Shown here in pieces: positions 51,365-60,281 of a stretch of DNA of 64,000 bases. The notes below the pieces were generated by a model. That model was not told the origin of the DNA. It saw nothing but the letters and a program-made list of their open reading frames with translations, and did not search any database. A program made the translations under genes and the position numbers. Positions within the stretch are counted from its first letter, which is position 1. Each line of letters starts with the position of its first letter. The stretch lies in the NCBI GenBank assembly GCA_964443325.1, contig CAYUCL010000001.1:135483-199482 (forward strand), in the 5' to 3' direction. Origin of the DNA: DAOUVR01 sp034430535. GTDB lineage: Bacteria > Chloroflexota > Dehalococcoidia > E44-bin15.

Positions 51365-52327
51365 ATGGATTTGTATCTCGGAATAGACGTCGGCTCGGTT
51401 ACCACGAAATTTGCCGTGCTCAGCGAGGACGACCAGCTTGTTAGCTCCCTCTACCTTCGCACGCAGGGGAAACCCGTTGTAATGGTGCAACAAGGTCTAA
51501 GGGAGATCGTCCACAGTATGCCGCCCGATACCCAGATTAGGGGTGTTGGCACCACAGGGAGTGCTCGTTACCTTGCTGGGGTGATCGTAAGTGCCGATAT
51601 AGTAAAGAACGAGATAACTTCTCATGCGGTGGCGGCGCTTCAGTTCATGCCAGATGTCCAGACTGTTATCGAGATTGGGGGGCAGGATAGCAAGATTATC
51701 ATTATCAGGGATGGCATCGTTACCGACTTTGGGATGAACACGGTTTGCGCTGCGGGAACAGGAAGCTTCCTCGACCAGCAGGCATCGCGTTTGAATATGC
51801 GAATCGATGATTTTGGTAGCAAAGCACTTGAGAGTGGGAAACCGGTACGCATCGCTGGACGGTGCACCGTTTTTGCTGAGTCGGACATGATACATAAGCA
51901 ACAGATGGGGCACCGAATCGAGGACATCGTCTATGGCCTTTGCCAGGCTATGGTGCGTAATTATCTGAACAATGTCGGTTTGGGAAAGGAGATCCTGACC
52001 CCCGTCGTGTTTCAGGGGGGCGTCGCTTTCAACCGTGGCATCGTCAGGGCACTGGAGGAAACCCTTAATACCGATGTCATTGTTCCCCCTCATCACGAGG
52101 TGATGGGTGCTATCGGGGTGGCCCTTCTTGCTCATGAAGATATGGCGGTCCGTGGAAATGGCACAAGGTTCAAAGGGTTCGAGGTGGCTGAAGCCAGTTT
52201 TCGCACTTCATCATTTGAATGTAAGGCTTGCCCTAGCAGGTGTGAGATCGCCCAGATCTTTCAGGACGGCAAAGTACTAGCCCGATGGGGAGGGCGATGC
52301 GATATGTGGGAAAAGGCTATCAATTAA
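51365..52327 (+). CDS. Acyl-CoA dehydratase activase (HgdC/BadF type)
   Basis: A 320-residue ASKHA ATPase with the fold start GIDVGSVTTKFAVL, GIGGQDSK-like EIGGQDSKIIII, and cluster cysteines C128 (NTVCAAGTGSF) and C167 (AGRCTVF). After the ATPase domain come CKACPSRCE and GGRCDMW, like the linker of the giant activase at 42163. It would reduce a partner dehydratase with ATP. No dehydratase subunits are adjacent; plsX follows after two bases. Confidence 0.88.
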   Translation: MDLYLGIDVGSVTTKFAVLSEDDQLVSSLYLRTQGKPVVMVQQGLREIVHSMPPDTQIRGVGTTGSARYLAGVIVSADIVKNEITSHAVAALQFMPDVQTVIEIGGQDSKIIIIRDGIVTDFGMNTVCAAGTGSFLDQQASRLNMRIDDFGSKALESGKPVRIAGRCTVFAESDMIHKQQMGHRIEDIVYGLCQAMVRNYLNNVGLGKEILTPVVFQGGVAFNRGIVRALEETLNTDVIVPPHHEVMGAIGVALLAHEDMAVRGNGTRFKGFEVAEASFRTSSFECKACPSRCEIAQIFQDGKVLARWGGRCDMWEKAIN

Positions 52328-52329
52328 AA

Positions 52330-53304
52330 ATGAGAATAGCTTTGGATGCTATGGGAGGTGACCATGCTCCCCGAGAGGTGGTAAAGGGAGCGGTAGCGGC
52401 TGCCCGTGAGCAGGGGATAGATGTGGTGCTTGTGGGCAGAAACGGCACCCTTGAGTCGGAGCTAAGAAATCTTCAGTGGGATTTACCTATTATTGATGCC
52501 AGTGAGGTGGTGGGGTTTGAAGAGTCTCCGGCGAAGGCGGTGCGAGCCAAGCGGGATTCATCTATTGTGGTGGGCATGAACCTTTTGAAAAGGGGTGATG
52601 TCTCTGCCTTTGTCTCCGCAGGCAATAGCGGGGCAGTGGTGACTGCAGCGATCCTTATCCTGGGTAGGGTTGAAGGGGTAGAGCGCCCTGCCTTAAGCTT
52701 TCTCTTCCCCCCGCCTTGGCCCTATGTTCTCTTCCTCGATGTGGGAGCGAATGTCGACTGCAAACCGAGCCACCTCGTCCAGTTTGCTCGAATGGGTAGC
52801 GTTTATATGGAAAGGCTTTTACAGATCGAGCGCCCGCGAATAGGGCTCCTCTCGAATGGGGAGGAGGATAGTAAGGGGAATCGGTTGGTTCGAGAGGGGA
52901 ACAGGCTGCTGAAGGAATCCAATCTTAACTTTGTGGGCAATGTGGAAGGAAAAGACGTCGTTAAGGGAACAGTGGACGTGGTGGTCACCGATGGTTTTAC
53001 CGGCAATGTGGTGCTTAAAGCCAATGAGGGGTTTAGCGAGTCTATGCTTCTATCGCTGAGGCAAAAGCTAGCCAGCAGGCTTTACCTCAAAGTTGCCGCT
53101 TTCTTCTTGGAGCCCGCATTGCGCAGTTTCACCAAGAAGTTGGAATACTCTGAATACGGCGGAGCACCCCTTCTGGGAGTAAACGGGAATGTGGTCGTGG
53201 CGCATGGAAGAAGCGACGCCAATGCAATCAAGAATGCTATCTTCATTGCTAAACAGGGTGAGAACCAGGGGGTGGTGGAGGCAATGCGGAAGGGGATAAC
53301 GTAA
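52330..53304 (+). CDS. plsX: Phosphate acyltransferase PlsX
   Basis: Makes acyl-phosphate from acyl-ACP for phospholipid synthesis. The start MRIALDAMGGDHAP and later VSAGNSGAVVTAA, LDVGANVDCKPSHLVQFA, LSNGEEDSKGN and VTDGFTGNVVLK are diagnostic. 324 residues. ATG 52330 was chosen because the family N-terminus begins there, two bases after the activase stop; a longer frame overlaps that gene. trxA follows 13 bp downstream. fabH/fabD are not adjacent. Confidence 0.95.
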   Translation: MRIALDAMGGDHAPREVVKGAVAAAREQGIDVVLVGRNGTLESELRNLQWDLPIIDASEVVGFEESPAKAVRAKRDSSIVVGMNLLKRGDVSAFVSAGNSGAVVTAAILILGRVEGVERPALSFLFPPPWPYVLFLDVGANVDCKPSHLVQFARMGSVYMERLLQIERPRIGLLSNGEEDSKGNRLVREGNRLLKESNLNFVGNVEGKDVVKGTVDVVVTDGFTGNVVLKANEGFSESMLLSLRQKLASRLYLKVAAFFLEPALRSFTKKLEYSEYGGAPLLGVNGNVVVAHGRSDANAIKNAIFIAKQGENQGVVEAMRKGIT

Positions 53305-53317
53305 AGGAGGAAAGTAT

Positions 53318-53644
53318 ATGGCAGAAATGTTGACCGTTGATGATGCAAACTTTGAGCAGACGGTGTTGAAGGCGAGTACACCAATGCTGGTGGATTTTTG
53401 GGCCCAGTGGTGCGCTCCATGCAAAGCAGTGGCCCCAATATTGGAGGAACTGGCCCAAGAATATGATGGGAAGTTGGGCGTCGCCAGGCTAAATGTGGAT
53501 GAGGCACCGATAAATGCCAGCAAGTATGGCATATCCTCCATTCCTACCATGCTGCTGTTTCGGCAAGGACAGCCCGTGGGCCAGATTGTTGGTTTCAGAC
53601 CAAAAGCCAAGCTCAAGAGGGCTCTGGACGAAGTACTCACCTAA
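53318..53644 (+). CDS. trxA: Thioredoxin
   Basis: A 108-residue thioredoxin with the redox motif WCAPC (C32/C35), the cis-Pro region SSIPTMLLF and a typical C-terminal helix. It follows an AAAGGAGG site 13 bp after plsX. A truncated thioredoxin reductase gene follows downstream, so the pair may once have been an operon. Confidence 0.93.
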   Translation: MAEMLTVDDANFEQTVLKASTPMLVDFWAQWCAPCKAVAPILEELAQEYDGKLGVARLNVDEAPINASKYGISSIPTMLLFRQGQPVGQIVGFRPKAKLKRALDEVLT

Positions 53645-53800
53645 GTCCAATGTATGGGGTGGATTGTGACTTCAGGGGGGATTGAGGTGAGCATCTTCAA
53701 TATTTGCAAACAGGAATATTTCCCAAGCTATTGCCAGGCAGTTTGGTTTATAAGGTGGAATTCGTGACTAAGCGTCTCAAAAGGAAAAAATGGCAACATC

Positions 53801-54328
53801 ATGTTGTCTGGTAGTATGAGGTGCAGAACAATCGTGGAGGACATCGAGATGGAGGAGGGTGGGGACTCAGCGGTGCAAGAGGCGGTTCTACTCACCAGGT
53901 TTGCTTCAAAGGTCACCATAATTCACCGCCGTAATCGGCTTCGCGCTTCAAGGCTTCATCAGGAACGGGCCTTTGTCAACCCGGAAATTGAGTTCATCTG
54001 GGATACAGTTGCAGAGGAGATTGAGGGACCTGATAAGGTTCGGGGGCTAACTGTACACAATGTAAAAACGGGTAAAATTTCGACTGTGGGGGTGTGGTGG
54101 GTCTTTCTATATGTAGGGCTACATCCAGAAACTGATTACCTGAGAGGGCTTATTCCTCTGGATGAGGAGGGACGCACCCCTACTACTCAAAGAATGGAGG
54201 CTAAGATACCGAGCATCTTTGCTGCGGGTTATATCCGCAAGCACTCACTGCATCAGGTGATAACCGCAGCAGTTGAGGGAGCCACTGCTGCTCTTTCCGC
54301 GGAGAAGTATCTTATGGAACAACAGTAG
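53801..54328 (+). pseudogene. Thioredoxin reductase, 5'-truncated remnant
   Basis: Only the second half of a TrxB-type protein is present. Visible parts are the NADPH-binding segment GGDSAVQEAVLLTRFASKVTIIHRR and the C-terminal IPSIFAAGYIRKHSLHQVITAAVEGA. The N-terminal FAD motif and the redox CXXC are missing and are not found upstream in any frame. The conserved Asp of the GDVR FAD motif is Tyr (GYIR). It is therefore unlikely to be a working reductase. Confidence 0.8.
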
Positions 54329-54347
54329 CTTCTTCTTACTACTCGTC

Positions 54348-54608
54348 TTATTCGTCCTCTATACCTAACTCCTTAATATAGTTAAGGGCATCCTTCACTG
54401 TTACTAGCTTCTCTGCATCCTCATCCGATATCCGTATTTCCCTGTTGTCGTCGCTAAACTCCTCCTCGATGGCCATGGTCAGCTCTACCAAGTCAAGGGA
54501 ATCGGCGTTCAGGTCATCGACAAAGGAAGCCTCAGGCACCACCTGTTCATCCTCGACACCCAACTGGTCGACAACAATTTTCTTTAGCCTCTCCAAAACT
54601 GTGGGCAC
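54348..54608 (-). CDS. acpP: Acyl carrier protein
   Basis: An 86-residue acyl carrier protein with the phosphopantetheine serine S37 in NADSLDLVELTM. The acidic helix EEEFSDDNREIRISDEDAEKL is slightly longer than in E. coli ACP. It starts four bases after the nusB stop and is probably cotranscribed with nusB. Confidence 0.93.
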   Translation of the reverse strand: MPTVLERLKKIVVDQLGVEDEQVVPEASFVDDLNADSLDLVELTMAIEEEFSDDNREIRISDEDAEKLVTVKDALNYIKELGIEDE

Positions 54609-54612
54609 CTTT

Positions 54613-55032
54613 TCACCCCCTTTCTTTGCTTACTTGGGTGCTAACAGTTCCTAAAACTCCGTTAACAAACTTCGAGGAATTCTCGCTGCCAAATGTCTTG
54701 GCAATATCCACTGCCTCATTGATGGCAACTTTCATGGGCACCTTATTATCCAATAAAATCTCGAAGATAGCAATCCTTAGAATGTTTCTGTCGATAGCTG
54801 TTAGTTGCGCTATTGGCCAAGCAGGGGCACAGCTCTGAATCATGTTATCAATTCTCTCCTTGTTTGTCAAAACACCGCTCACCAATTCGCCTGCGAAAAG
54901 CACCCCCTCCTCTGGAAGGGGAGTTTCATTCACAAGTCGCTCTAATGTCTCCTCTGCGTCGTGAGCAACAGAATTGACCTCAAACAGCGTTTGAAGAGCT
55001 ATGGTCCTTGCCTTTCTCCGTATACCAGCCAT
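54613..55032 (-). CDS. nusB: Transcription antitermination factor NusB
   Basis: A 139-residue all-helical RNA-binding protein that acts with NusE in rRNA antitermination. Visible features are the Arg-rich N-terminus RRKARTIALQTLFEV, DRNILRIAIFEIL, and KVAINEAVDIAKTFGSENSSKFVNGVLG. Promoter-like TTCATA-17-TATAAT lies just upstream. Confidence 0.93.
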   Translation of the reverse strand: MAGIRRKARTIALQTLFEVNSVAHDAEETLERLVNETPLPEEGVLFAGELVSGVLTNKERIDNMIQSCAPAWPIAQLTAIDRNILRIAIFEILLDNKVPMKVAINEAVDIAKTFGSENSSKFVNGVLGTVSTQVSKERG

Positions 55033-55063
55033 CCTCTTCGCCTTTTTGCCCTATTCCTGGACT

Positions 55064-55092
55064 ATTATACTTTCCCCGGAGTAGATTATGAA
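55064..55092 (-). promoter_or_regulatory. Promoter of nusB-acpP
   Basis: The minus strand reads TTCATA (55087-55092), 17 bases, TATAAT (55064-55069). It lies about 30 bases upstream of nusB. Confidence 0.55.
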
Positions 55093-55106
55093 GGCTATCT
55101 CTCTAG

Positions 55107-56099
55107 TTAGCAAGCAGATGGATATTGCCCCCTCACATTCTTTAGACCTGCCTCCTTTGCCGTCTCAAGGCACTCTAAGGCGAGATGCCTCGAGGTGGTA
55201 GGCAGGTCGCCCATGAGGAATTGGGGATGGAAGGCAAGAAGGCTGTACGGGATCTCTGGGTTAAGGGAGGCGATAAAGGACGCAATCTTAGCCACTTCCT
55301 CATTATCGATGTACCTGGGGAAAAGGAGGGTGCTGGCCTCCCTTTGGAATAGAGAGCTAATAGCTCGACATTCCTCACGGTTCTTTTATTGGTCACGCCA
55401 CACAGTGCGATATTAACCTCCTCGCTCCAGGCCTTGAGGTCGAACTTTATGCAGCCACCCGACCGAAGTGACAGCTCGGTAGCATGTCTAAGTCGCGAAG
55501 GGTGCATAGTGTCGTTGGTCTCCCAGTAAATACGCAATATCTGTCCTGGGTTTCTGTCCAGAGCTAATCTTGATGCGCGGAGGGAATAAGGAAGCTGAGG
55601 GCTGGGGTCACCACCAAAGTAGCAAATGCAAGCGGTCTTTTCATCCACTTGGTCAGAGAGCAAAGAAGCGCTAATCCTGGCTTCTTGGTTCACTAAGAGT
55701 CTGTACTACCAGTTCTGGCAGAATAGGCAATCGAAAGAGCAGGCTTGATAGAAGACAGCCATATTTTGGTGGTGGGCAAGGGGTCGTAATACCAGCTAAT
55801 ATTCCCCTTCTCTGCGTTGGTCCCAATAAGCCTTCCCCTGTAATTCCGTCGCAGGCCGCGGTAGCCTATCCGGGCCGGGCCAATGAGGCATTCATTAACG
55901 CAAAGATTGCACTGTTTGCCCTCTTCATCCTTGGGAGGATAGCCGGCAAGTTTAAGGGTTACACCGCCTCCACATGCGCTTTTTTAACATAGGGCAGAGC
56001 CCTGTCGAAATTAGAGAGCACACAGTCAAGACAAATCCCCAGGGCTGAGGAGATTAAGAAATGAATCTTCGCCACAGCATTCGCATGTGACCAAGGTAT
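55107..56099 (-). pseudogene. Radical SAM protein gene with multiple frame breaks
   Basis: Reading the minus strand across three frames reconstructs a known architecture. An N-terminal Cys region (CECCGED, then GICLDCVLSN) is followed by CNLCVNECLIG, GYRGLRRN and NISWYYDPLPT. Next come the radical SAM motif ACSFDCLFC (CX3CX2C), GGDPSPQLPYSLRAS, IYWETNDT and finally SLLAFHPQFLMGDLP. Lesions are a frame change near 56045, a stop near 55985, a frame change near 55770, TAG at 55706-55708 and a frame change near 55300. The gene is related to AmrS/pyruvate formate-lyase-activating-like proteins. Confidence 0.8.
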
Positions 56100-56137
56100 T
56101 TGGAAGTGGGTTTTAATGTGATAGCCTCATGGCAGAG

Positions 56138-56452
56138 TTATGCTTCTTGCACTTCTTGCACTGCCTGCGCTACATGCTCTCCACTGGCGGCGAGCGCTTG
56201 GTTGAGCTTCTTCATGAGGCGAGACTTGCGGCGAGCAGCATTGTTGGGATGGATTACCCCTTTCTGAGCTGCCTTATCCAGAGCTTGCGTTGCCCTTCCT
56301 ACCGCCTTCTGGGCGGCGTCGAGATCGTTACTCTGTATCAGTTTCCTTGCCTTGGTGACATACGTCTTTACTGAGCTGCGGATAGGTTTATTGCGCTCTG
56401 CTTTTCTTTGTGCGGTGCGGGCTGCTTTTTGGGCCGATTGTTTACTTGGCAA
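56138..56452 (-). CDS. rpsT: 30S ribosomal protein S20
   Basis: A 104-residue basic protein with PSKQSAQKAARTAQRKAERNKPIRSSVKTY and KGVIHPNNAARRKSRLMKKLN, diagnostic for S20. The TTG start lies six bases after GGAGG and overlaps the 3' end of relA by 11 bases, so the two are translationally linked. The C-terminus is extended by an Ala/Gln/Glu-rich tail compared with the usual 85-90 residues. Confidence 0.93.
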   Translation of the reverse strand: MPSKQSAQKAARTAQRKAERNKPIRSSVKTYVTKARKLIQSNDLDAAQKAVGRATQALDKAAQKGVIHPNNAARRKSRLMKKLNQALAASGEHVAQAVQEVQEA

Positions 56453-58616
56453 GCTTTACCTCCTGCTTATGGCGTGTGACGTTGATGACCCCCTTGACCC
56501 CCTCTAACTTGGACAGAAGCCGACTTAGCTGCTCAATGCCCTTGGTCTCCAGGGTGAGAAATATCGAAATCGTCTGGTCAACATGATTTGCCATGTTCAC
56601 TATGGCGATGTTTACCTTCTCTTCAGCGATGACAGCGGAAATATCCCGAAGCAGGCCCACCCGATCAAAGGCTTCAACTCGAAGAGGCACCGACCATAAT
56701 TGGTCTGTCGGCCCCCACTCTACCTTGATTAGCCGTTCCTTCTCCTCTATATTAGCTATGTTTGTACAGTCCTTGCGGTGAATACTGACCCCCTTTGTGC
56801 GCGTAACGTAGCCAATTATCTCATCACCTGGCACGGGATTGCAGCAGGGGGCAAGGTGGGTCAAGAGATCTCCTACCCCCATCACCTGAATTGCTGAGGC
56901 GACTTTCGGCTCTCTTGGAGCGACCTCAGAGAAGGCCAATGGTTTCTCTTCTTGAACAGCAAGCTTTGTGGCAATCTGATGGGTACTGATGTCGCCAGAG
57001 CCAATGGCAGCGAGGAATTCGTCCACGCTTTCACGCTTAAAGAGATCGGCAAGTTCCTTCTCAGATAGAGATACTCCCAGGCGTCTCAGCTCCTTTTCCA
57101 GGAGTTCCTTGCCCCGCAGGATGTTCTCCTCACGCTCCTGCTTCCTGAACCATTGGCGAGCCTTCTCCTTGGCATGGGAGGTTTTCAAGTAGCCCATAGC
57201 GGGGTTGAGCCAATCACGGCTTGGGCCCTTGTCTGCCTTGGTGGTGATGATCTCCACGGTATCGCCGTTTTGGAGCTGGTAGTTCAGGGAGACCATTTTA
57301 CCATTCACCTTTGAGCCGATGCAGCGATGACCCAGGTCGGTGTGGATTCGATAGGCGAAATCGAGAGGGGTGGAACCGGCCGGTAACTCCTTTATATCGC
57401 CCTTTGGGGTAAATACCAGGACGATGTCGCTAAAGACATCAGCGCTTATCGACTCCATGAACTCAGCGCCGCCGATATCCTTGTACCAGTCGAGAAGCTG
57501 GCGTAATATGGCGACCTTCTCCTCGAATCCTGTATCCCCTTTTGCCCCCTCTTTATAGCGCCAGTGGGCGGCGATGCCATATTCGGCAACATGATGCATC
57601 TCGTAGGTGCGAATCTGAACCTCGAGGGGTATTTTGCCCATATACATCACTGTGGTATGAAGAGCCTTGTATATTCTTTCCCTGGGATTAGCAATATAGT
57701 CTTTAAACTCTCCCGGGATAGGACGCCACAGGGTGTGGATCACTCCCAGAGCTTCATAGCAATCTGTTACCTCGTTCACCAGGATACGAAAGCCAAGTAG
57801 GTCGTAGATTTCACTGAGTTCTTTACGTTGGGCGGCATATTTCTCCATCTTCTTCTTTACGCTGTAGATATGTTTTTGCCTGCCGGTAACCTCCGCCTCG
57901 ATCCCTGCCCTTGCTAGCTCTTCCTTGATGGTTTGAGTAACCTCAGCGATATATCTCTCTCGCTTCCCCCTTCCAGAGGAGACGAGGCTAGTAATTTCTC
58001 GGTATTTCTTCGGCTCCAGATAGCGGAAGGCAAGGTCATCAAGCTGCCATTGTATTTGCCAGATGCCCAGGCGATGGGCTATCGGGGCATATATCTGCAT
58101 CGTTTCTTCGGCCATGGCATGCCGTTTTGACGGGGACACCATTTTTAGAGTGCGCATGTGGTCAAGTTGATCGGCAAGCTTGATAAAGACCACACGGATG
58201 TCCTCAGAGAGCGCCATGAGCATCTTGCGCATGCCCTCTGCCTGGCCTTCGATGTCAGTGGTGCCCTTTCTTGGTTTGACCTCTTCAGGCCTTGAGATCC
58301 TACCCAGTTTCACCAGCCCTTCAACCAGCTTTCCCACCTCGGCACCAAACTGCTTCTCGATCTCATCCAAAGTTATGCCACAGTGCTCAGGCACCTCGTG
58401 AAGCAGTGCGGCAGTGATGCAGTTCTCATCGAGCTGAAGCTCAGCAACGGTGATTGCCGTCTGGAGAGAGTGCTCCAAGTAAGGTTTATTAGAATCTTCA
58501 ACTTGACATGCCTGAGCGGCAAATTCGTAAGCATCCTCGATGAGGGCAAGCGTATCACTGGGGAGATACAACTGCGTTCTATCTATTAGGGCTCTGATGT
58601 TAGTCTCCTTTGGCAT
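56442..58616 (-). CDS. relA: Rel-family (p)ppGpp synthetase with altered hydrolase site
   Basis: A 724-residue long RSH protein with domains in order: HD, synthetase, TGS and ACT. The synthetase keeps YDLLGFR, the PGEFKDYIANP block, ALHTTVM and EVQIRT. The hydrolase domain is changed at key positions relative to Rel of Streptococcus equisimilis: HD becomes H73-E74, the ED pair becomes E77-H78, and N148 becomes H153, while H49 and D149 remain. It may therefore synthesise but not hydrolyse (p)ppGpp. A TTGCAG-17-TATACT promoter ends about nine bases before the start codon, so the message may be nearly leaderless. Confidence 0.9.
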   Translation of the reverse strand: MPKETNIRALIDRTQLYLPSDTLALIEDAYEFAAQACQVEDSNKPYLEHSLQTAITVAELQLDENCITAALLHEVPEHCGITLDEIEKQFGAEVGKLVEGLVKLGRISRPEEVKPRKGTTDIEGQAEGMRKMLMALSEDIRVVFIKLADQLDHMRTLKMVSPSKRHAMAEETMQIYAPIAHRLGIWQIQWQLDDLAFRYLEPKKYREITSLVSSGRGKRERYIAEVTQTIKEELARAGIEAEVTGRQKHIYSVKKKMEKYAAQRKELSEIYDLLGFRILVNEVTDCYEALGVIHTLWRPIPGEFKDYIANPRERIYKALHTTVMYMGKIPLEVQIRTYEMHHVAEYGIAAHWRYKEGAKGDTGFEEKVAILRQLLDWYKDIGGAEFMESISADVFSDIVLVFTPKGDIKELPAGSTPLDFAYRIHTDLGHRCIGSKVNGKMVSLNYQLQNGDTVEIITTKADKGPSRDWLNPAMGYLKTSHAKEKARQWFRKQEREENILRGKELLEKELRRLGVSLSEKELADLFKRESVDEFLAAIGSGDISTHQIATKLAVQEEKPLAFSEVAPREPKVASAIQVMGVGDLLTHLAPCCNPVPGDEIIGYVTRTKGVSIHRKDCTNIANIEEKERLIKVEWGPTDQLWSVPLRVEAFDRVGLLRDISAVIAEEKVNIAIVNMANHVDQTISIFLTLETKGIEQLSRLLSKLEGVKGVINVTRHKQEVKLAK

Positions 58617-59165
58617 AACTCTTTAGTATAGCGCACCGACAGTGGTTCTGCAATGATGACGGTTCGGTAACAGTTTCTATTGACGCAATACGTCGGCCAC
58701 GCTGGCTTCGCAAAGTGCCAGAAGACAACGAGAGCCGCTGCCACACGTTCTCCAGAGGGTTCAAGTTATCTACCAGTGGCTGGTCAATCTTGCTGGCCCA
58801 AATGCTGGTCTTGTTGGGATAGATGGGTGACATCATTCGATTATTACAAGGCTTGTGCTGATTTTAGGCGAACGATGGCGGGGAAGCAGGATAGTTAAAA
58901 ATAGTAGGTAGCACCCATAAATAATAATAGGTGACTATCAATAATAATATATAATACTAATATATAGTAATTACTCCTCATACCTTGCAATTATCAGAAT
59001 TAGGAAGGGGGTGATAACGGTAAAGTAGACCATAAAAGGTCTTTAATTTGTTGGTAAAGCCAGCGAAGTGTAGCCCGTAATTTTATCGCTTGGGCTACGC
59101 AGAGCTATTAGTAAAAGCGACCGTAAGGGTCTGGTTTATGTGTACATAATGAAAGGAGGAGTTGA
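58617..59165. other. Intergenic region with IS remnant and a hairpin
   Basis: The left part holds the relA promoter (58625-58653) and a short IS-end remnant (58652-58691). A perfect GTAGCCC/GGGCTAC inverted repeat at 59070-59098, extendable to nine pairs, and an R1-like AGCGACCGTAAGGGTC fragment at about 59117-59132 lie on the right. No gene was accepted; open frames on both strands across 58680-58900 have no recognisable homology. Confidence 0.5.
58652..58691 (+). mobile_element. IS-end remnant matching the transposase relic at 24.6 kb
   Basis: About 40 bases (TGATGACGGTTCGGTAACAG to ACGCAATACG) match 24616-24655 with a few mismatches. In the other copy this covers the last codons and stop of the transposase plus the flank, so it is probably the right end of the same element. 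Confidence 0.6.
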
Positions 59166-59603
59166 ATGAAGCACGCTAAAAGAAGGGTGTTCACGAAGCC
59201 TATCATAGTAGTGGAGTTGGTTGTAATATTGCTGCTCGCTGGAATCGGTGTTGCTTATGCATTCCCACAAAATACCATAACGCCTGACACAACGCCATGG
59301 GCAGGAACAGCGTCAATTACCGAATCGGGTGATTTGACGGTGACTGACTATAGCTTCACCTACAACGCAGAGCTAACACAGGTAAACGGTGTAATAGTAG
59401 AAGTGACTAATAGCGACACGGGGAATCACACGGCGGACATCGATGTAGCCATTCTCGATAGTGGCGATGTTTTCAAGTCGGGCGAGACTTTAACCGACGA
59501 GAACTGTACGGTAGGCGCCAGTGACCATACTGTAACTCTAACCACACCTGTAGCCCTGGCAGACGTAGATAAGCTGAACATAATCATAACCGATAAGGGC
59601 TGA
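59166..59603 (+). CDS. Small exported or membrane-anchored protein
   Basis: Not a family I recognise. The 145-residue protein has a Lys/Arg-rich start, one hydrophobic helix (about 13-32) ending in AYAFPQN, and a beta-rich ectodomain. The segment YSFTYNAELTQVNGVIVEVTN...HTADIDVAILDSGD resembles the C-terminal half of the next gene (YRLVYAS...VSGVIVKVTN...HRVAVDVDINDK), so the two share a domain. ATG follows GAAAGGAGG. It heads a group of three genes with similar exported products. Confidence 0.6.
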   Translation: MKHAKRRVFTKPIIVVELVVILLLAGIGVAYAFPQNTITPDTTPWAGTASITESGDLTVTDYSFTYNAELTQVNGVIVEVTNSDTGNHTADIDVAILDSGDVFKSGETLTDENCTVGASDHTVTLTTPVALADVDKLNIIITDKG

Positions 59604-59748
59604 GAGTAACACCGTAAGGTAATCGGGAGCTGCGGGGCAAAGTTGGTGGGGTGCTGATTTGTGGAGCACCGTCAGTCCTAGGCTTATTATGCTAGGCCGG
59701 TCAAAAATGTAAGCGGTACAATTCGTTGGACAGGGCGGAGGTTTCGGG

Positions 59749-60267
59749 GTGAAAGGGTCCCAAAAAATTGGCATGGCAATAACCCCTTTGATTGTCCTTT
59801 CAGTAATGACAATAGGGTATGGCTTCCTCATGGGAGGCATGCTTAAAGGGGGAGATTATATATGGGCGGCGATTCTTGCTGGGGCTGCTGTCCTCGGCGC
59901 TGGCATCATAATATTCGCTTCTGGAAAGCCCGAGGTGCATCGGATCAGAACCAAAATCGCTAATGCGGAGCCTGTCATGGTAAATGATTACCGCCTCGTT
60001 TATGCCTCCGAGAAAGGCAAAGCGGGAGCTAAGTCGGTAAAGGCCACCAATAAAGTGAGCGGTGTCATAGTAAAGGTTACAAATCATAATGCCTACCCTC
60101 ACCGAGTAGCTGTAGATGTCGATATAAATGATAAACCCGTCTACCGTGTCGTTCGGAAGGTGGCTATCAACCACGGTGCCACTACTTATGTTGCTATGCG
60201 CCTGCCGAGGAAATTTACGCTTGAGGATATAGAGTTACTAAGTATAAGGTTGAGGCAGACTTCGTAA
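59749..60267 (+). CDS. Two-helix membrane protein with a shared beta-rich domain
   Basis: A 172-residue protein with two hydrophobic helices (about 9-30 and 37-57), a short basic loop, and a domain from about 75 that parallels the ectodomain of the preceding gene (SGVIVKVTNHNAYPHRVAVDVDIND). GTG start. Function unknown. It is on the same strand, about 145 bp after the first gene of the group and 15 bp before the third. Confidence 0.55.
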   Translation: MKGSQKIGMAITPLIVLSVMTIGYGFLMGGMLKGGDYIWAAILAGAAVLGAGIIIFASGKPEVHRIRTKIANAEPVMVNDYRLVYASEKGKAGAKSVKATNKVSGVIVKVTNHNAYPHRVAVDVDINDKPVYRVVRKVAINHGATTYVAMRLPRKFTLEDIELLSIRLRQTS

Positions 60268-60281
60268 TCGAGCCGACGCTA

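Noticed and set aside
58600..58898. Open frames on both strands, one with NLNPLENVWQRL reminiscent of IS630-type transposase tails
   Set aside because: The similarity is a few residues only, the frame overlaps the relA promoter and IS scar, and no DDE residues precede it.
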